Assembly (NCBI GenBank): GCA_036554945.1
Contig: DATBMH010000021.1
Span: forward strand, 1 to 32,374
Length of the DNA stretch: 32,374 bases
Direction: 5' to 3'
Origin: JACDAN01 sp036554945
GTDB taxonomy: Bacteria; Actinomycetota; Thermoleophilia; Gaiellales; Gaiellaceae
Positions 30,438-32,374 of the stretch are shown here, piece after piece; positions within the stretch are counted from its first letter, which is position 1, and each line of letters begins with the position of its first letter. Below the pieces are notes generated by a model. It was given only the letters and a program-made list of their open reading frames with translations. It searched no databases and was not told the DNA's origin. The position numbers and the translations under genes are program-made.

Positions 30438-31237
30438 CGCGTCGTCACCTCCGTCTCGATCCGCGCCGTGTACTTCTCGAACGCCCGCGTCTCGAGGGAG
30501 AACTGGATGATCCGCTCCTGCCCGTGGAACGGGTACTTGCGCCAGACGTCCACGTGCTGCCCGTGGACCTCGACCACGTTGTAACAGGGACGCGTGTTGC
30601 CCCTGAGCCGGATCGAGGACACCGTGCCGGTGTTGACAACGAACATGTTCTCCAGCCGCCACGCGTAGGGCACGTGCTTGTGGCCGGACAACACCAGGTC
30701 GACCTTGGCGCCCTGGAGGCACTCGATGACGTCGCCGGCGTCGTAGACGATGTTCCGCTCCCGCCCGGTCCCCGGCACCGGCAGCAGGTGGTGGTGCATG
30801 ACGAAGATCCGCAAGTCGGACGGGTGCGCCGCGTACTGCTCCTCGATCCAGGCGTAGCGTCCGCGCCCGATCGAACCGTGGTCGAGGTCGGGCTCGCTCG
30901 AGTCGACGGCGACGACCGTGATGCCCTCCATCGTCAGGACCGAGTGCCGGTCGCCGAACAGCTCCTCGAAGTGCAGGTAGCCGACGTTCCTCGAGTCGTG
31001 GTTTCCCGGGATCACGACCCTGCGCTCGCAGTGGAGGCGATCGAGGTACTCGCGCGCCATCAGGTACTCCTGCTTGAAGCCGAACGTCGTCAGGTCGCCG
31101 GAGCAGATGATCAGGTCGGGCTCGAGCTCGTTGATCTCCGCGACCGCCCGCTCCATCAGGCTCGGCACGAAATCCGGGCCACCGCAGTGGATGTCCGAGA
31201 TGTGGGCGATCGTCGTCGACCCGTCGCGGCCCGGCAT
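30434..31237 (-). CDS. Calcineurin-like metallophosphoesterase heading the cDPG operon
   Basis: A 267-residue class III phosphodiesterase-type metallophosphoesterase with all metal-site motifs: DIHCGG (about 14-19), SGDLTTFG, GNHDSRN, MHHHLLP and GHKHVP. It has no signal peptide and is cytoplasmic. CpdA and related proteins of this fold hydrolyse cyclic nucleotides and other phosphodiesters. As the first gene of the operon, overlapping the cDPG synthetase GTG, it may hydrolyse cDPG or a regulatory nucleotide (inference, no direct evidence). The ATG at 31237 follows a TACACT box by 7 nt, predicting a leaderless mRNA. Confidence 0.9.
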   Translation of the reverse strand: MPGRDGSTTIAHISDIHCGGPDFVPSLMERAVAEINELEPDLIICSGDLTTFGFKQEYLMAREYLDRLHCERRVVIPGNHDSRNVGYLHFEELFGDRHSVLTMEGITVVAVDSSEPDLDHGSIGRGRYAWIEEQYAAHPSDLRIFVMHHHLLPVPGTGRERNIVYDAGDVIECLQGAKVDLVLSGHKHVPYAWRLENMFVVNTGTVSSIRLRGNTRPCYNVVEVHGQHVDVWRKYPFHGQERIIQFSLETRAFEKYTARIETEVTTR

Positions 31238-31244
31238 GGGTCGA

Positions 31245-31250
31245 AGTGTA
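31245..31250 (-). promoter_or_regulatory. Candidate -10 box (TACACT) of the cDPG operon
   Basis: Minus-strand TACACT fits TANNNT and ends 7 nt before the ATG at 31237. It lies in the 67-nt divergent spacer. No clear -35 was recognised. Confidence 0.45.
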
Positions 31251-31289
31251 GGGCGTGGCGCGTGAGGGGGCGGTGTCCGAGGCCGTCGC

Positions 31290-31295
31290 TATTCT
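31290..31295 (+). promoter_or_regulatory. Candidate -10 box (TATTCT) before the PD-(D/E)XK-like gene
   Basis: TATTCT fits TANNNT and ends 9 nt before the GTG at 31305, predicting a very short leader. Confidence 0.4.
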
Positions 31296-31304
31296 CGGTC
31301 GCGG

Positions 31305-31673
31305 GTGGCCGGAAAAATCCCCGATTTCCAGGCATATCGTGGCGACAGGGAGCCGCGGTTCGCGAACGAGTACGAGCTCGAGTGCGCGAAGCTCCTCGAC
31401 TACTACGAGATCCCGTGGCTCTACGAGCCGCACACCTTCGTCCTGGAGGAGGACGCGGACGGCCGCGTCGTCGAGGCGATGGCGCCCGATTTCTACCTGC
31501 CCGAGCAGAATCTCTACGTCGAGCTGACGGTGATGAAGCAGTCGCTCGTGACCCGGAAGAACCGCAAGTTGCGGAAGCTTCGTGAGCGGTATCCGGACGT
31601 GAACGTGAAGCTCTTCTACCGTCGGGACATCGAACGGCTGGCACGGCGATACCGACTGGATCTGGCGTCCTAG
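31305..31673 (+). CDS. Small PD-(D/E)XK nuclease-like protein next to hpt
   Basis: A 122-residue protein. It has the layout of a minimal PD-(D/E)XK endonuclease fold: an early acidic helix (EYELECAKLLDYY, about 22-34), then PDFYLPE with Asp62, YVELTVMK with Glu73 and Lys78, and a basic helix RKNRKLRKLRERYP. The canonical ExK spacing is not kept (ELTVMK), so catalysis is uncertain and the fold call is a motif-level judgement. The GTG at 31305 is the likely start. It ends 20 nt before the phosphoribosyltransferase gene and is probably co-transcribed with it. Possible roles are nucleic-acid processing or nucleotide-salvage partner; neither is demonstrated. Confidence 0.72.
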   Translation: MAGKIPDFQAYRGDREPRFANEYELECAKLLDYYEIPWLYEPHTFVLEEDADGRVVEAMAPDFYLPEQNLYVELTVMKQSLVTRKNRKLRKLRERYPDVNVKLFYRRDIERLARRYRLDLAS

Positions 31674-31693
31674 AAGACCCTCGGATCGGAGAG

Positions 31694-32200
31694 GTGTACC
31701 TCTCGACCGAGGACATCCAGGCTCGTGTCGAGGAGCTCGGCGCCGCGATCGCCGCGGACTACGAGGGCCGCGAGCCGGTCCTCGTCTCGTCGCTGAAGAC
31801 GGCGATCGTCTTCCTCTCCGACCTCTCGCGCGCGGTCTCGATCCGCCACAGCCTCGACTTCATCGCGCTCGCCGGCTACGACGGCAACGGGGGCAGCGGC
31901 GGACGGGTGCGCCTCTTGAAGGATCTCGAGGTCAGCATCAGGGGGCGGGACGTGCTCCTCGTCGAGGACGTGGTCGACACGGGCATGACGCTCAACTTCC
32001 TCGTCAAGACCTTCGCCCTCCGCGAGCCGAAGTCGCTCGCGGCCGTCGCGCTGCTGGACCGGCCCTACCGGCGGCTGGTCGAGGACCTCCCCGTGCGCTA
32101 CGTCGGGTTCACGGTGCCGGACGAGTTCTTCGTCGGCTACGGCTTCGATCTCGAGGGCCGCTGGCGCAACCTCCCGGATCTCCGGCTTCTGAAGGCCTAG
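31694..32200 (+). CDS. hpt: Hypoxanthine(-guanine) phosphoribosyltransferase
   Basis: A 168-residue type I phosphoribosyltransferase that salvages hypoxanthine/guanine to IMP/GMP. The PRPP-binding motif is LLVEDVVDTGMTL (about 91-103). LLDRPYRR and FTVPDEFFVGYGFDLEGRWRNLP match the purine-binding C-terminal hood of Hpt. The loop normally reading SSYGxGTxSSG is instead AGYDGNGGSGG, and the base-contacting Lys of LLDK is Arg, so base preference may differ from standard Hpt. The GTG at 31694 is preceded by GGAGAG. It is the last gene of a two-gene unit and is followed by a hairpin. Confidence 0.87.
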   Translation: MYLSTEDIQARVEELGAAIAADYEGREPVLVSSLKTAIVFLSDLSRAVSIRHSLDFIALAGYDGNGGSGGRVRLLKDLEVSIRGRDVLLVEDVVDTGMTLNFLVKTFALREPKSLAAVALLDRPYRRLVEDLPVRYVGFTVPDEFFVGYGFDLEGRWRNLPDLRLLKA

Positions 32201-32374
32201 CCCGCCGCGGAACGGGACGCGAGACTTTCATCGAAACGACCGGCCGCCCAAGAAGGGCGGCCGGCGCCGTCGGGAGACGACATGCCGCAAGCCAAGAGCG
32301 CGCGAGGCTTGCAGCGCGGAAACTATAAACGCCCTGCTTTGAAAACGGGGGATTTTCTACGGGGACGCCCCTCC
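32201..32374. other. Non-coding right end with hairpins
   Basis: No convincing gene. It holds a strong hairpin (32240-32264), a second inverted repeat GCAAGCC / GGCTTGC (32287-32293 and 32306-32312), and an AT-rich TATAAA stretch near 32323-32328. The latter could belong to a promoter of a gene beyond the window, but no matching -35 at normal spacing was found. Positions 32216-32238 resemble 6237-6259. Confidence 0.5.
32240..32264 (+). terminator. Hairpin after hpt
   Basis: A perfect 10-bp stem CCGGCCGCCC / GGGCGGCCGG with an AAGAA loop lies 39 nt after the hpt stop. No U-tract follows, so termination efficiency is uncertain. Confidence 0.6.

Noticed and set aside
30438..31433. An N-terminal extension of the cDPG synthetase through the metallophosphoesterase region.
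   Set aside because: That region encodes a metallophosphoesterase with all five metal motifs in another frame. The synthetase begins properly at the GTG at 30437 with VRAVALIDGEH.
32323..32328. TATAAA as a promoter for a gene beyond the right edge.
   Set aside because: No -35 hexamer lies at 16-19 bp spacing and no downstream gene is visible, so it is mentioned only within the non-coding region.

Overview
The window is a dense, roughly 70% GC bacterial chromosome segment that looks like a deep-branching actinobacterium, plausibly class Thermoleophilia. This taxon call is an inference. It rests on a fused PafBC-type WYL regulator, a GS-amidotransferase-ALDH-SDR gene order like that around mycobacterial glnA4, alpha/beta-hydrolase-cyclase fusions, frequent GTG starts, near-universal ATGA/GTGA stop-start overlaps inside operons, and TANNNT -10 boxes so close to first start codons that leaderless mRNAs are expected. 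No tRNA, rRNA, CRISPR array, IS element or phage gene was seen.

Layout. 1-3474 (-): two tandem hydrolase-cyclase fusions followed by a thiolase that runs off the left edge. 3486-6122 (+): an aldehyde dehydrogenase, then two small zinc-ribbon proteins, the second membrane-anchored with a SPOR-like domain. 6123-6274: a cluster of hairpins between convergent genes. 6274-8902: a small Cys/His-tailed protein diverging from a fused PafBC regulator, with a dyad between them. 8899-12999 (-): a complete carbohydrate ABC importer (binding lipoprotein, two permeases, MalK-like ATPase) with its own promoter and inverted repeat. 13118-15920 (-): epoxyqueuosine reductase and an orphan sensor histidine kinase. 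15950-16909 (+): a shortened MDR oxidoreductase. 16924-21701 (-): HAD phosphatase, GlnA4/PuuA-like gamma-glutamylamine synthetase, PuuD-like amidase, aldehyde dehydrogenase, SDR. Diverging from it, 21724-26624 (+): choline-kinase-like phosphotransferase, dimethylglycine/sarcosine-dehydrogenase-like flavoprotein, APC/ACT permease. 26913-31237 (-): metallophosphoesterase, cyclic 2,3-diphosphoglycerate synthetase, 2-phosphoglycerate kinase, a GlpX-like protein, a MIP18/SufT-like protein. 31305-32200 (+): a PD-(D/E)XK-like small protein and a hypoxanthine phosphoribosyltransferase.

How the genes work together. The amine cluster (16924-26624) reads as uptake and catabolism of a choline/ethanolamine/polyamine-type amine: ACT-type permease, gamma-glutamylation, aldehyde oxidation, amide hydrolysis, and oxidative demethylation on folate. 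The most striking block is 26913-31237. It encodes both steps of the pathway 2-phosphoglycerate to 2,3-bisphosphoglycerate to cyclic 2,3-diphosphoglycerate, an osmo/thermolyte known from hyperthermophilic methanogens, in a bacterial operon. The operon also holds a GlpX homologue in which three of the four catalytic metal ligands of E. coli GlpX are replaced and a CxxC pair has appeared, followed by a MIP18-family (Fe-S maturation) gene, and it is headed by a metallophosphoesterase. That combination is the best candidate here for an undescribed system.
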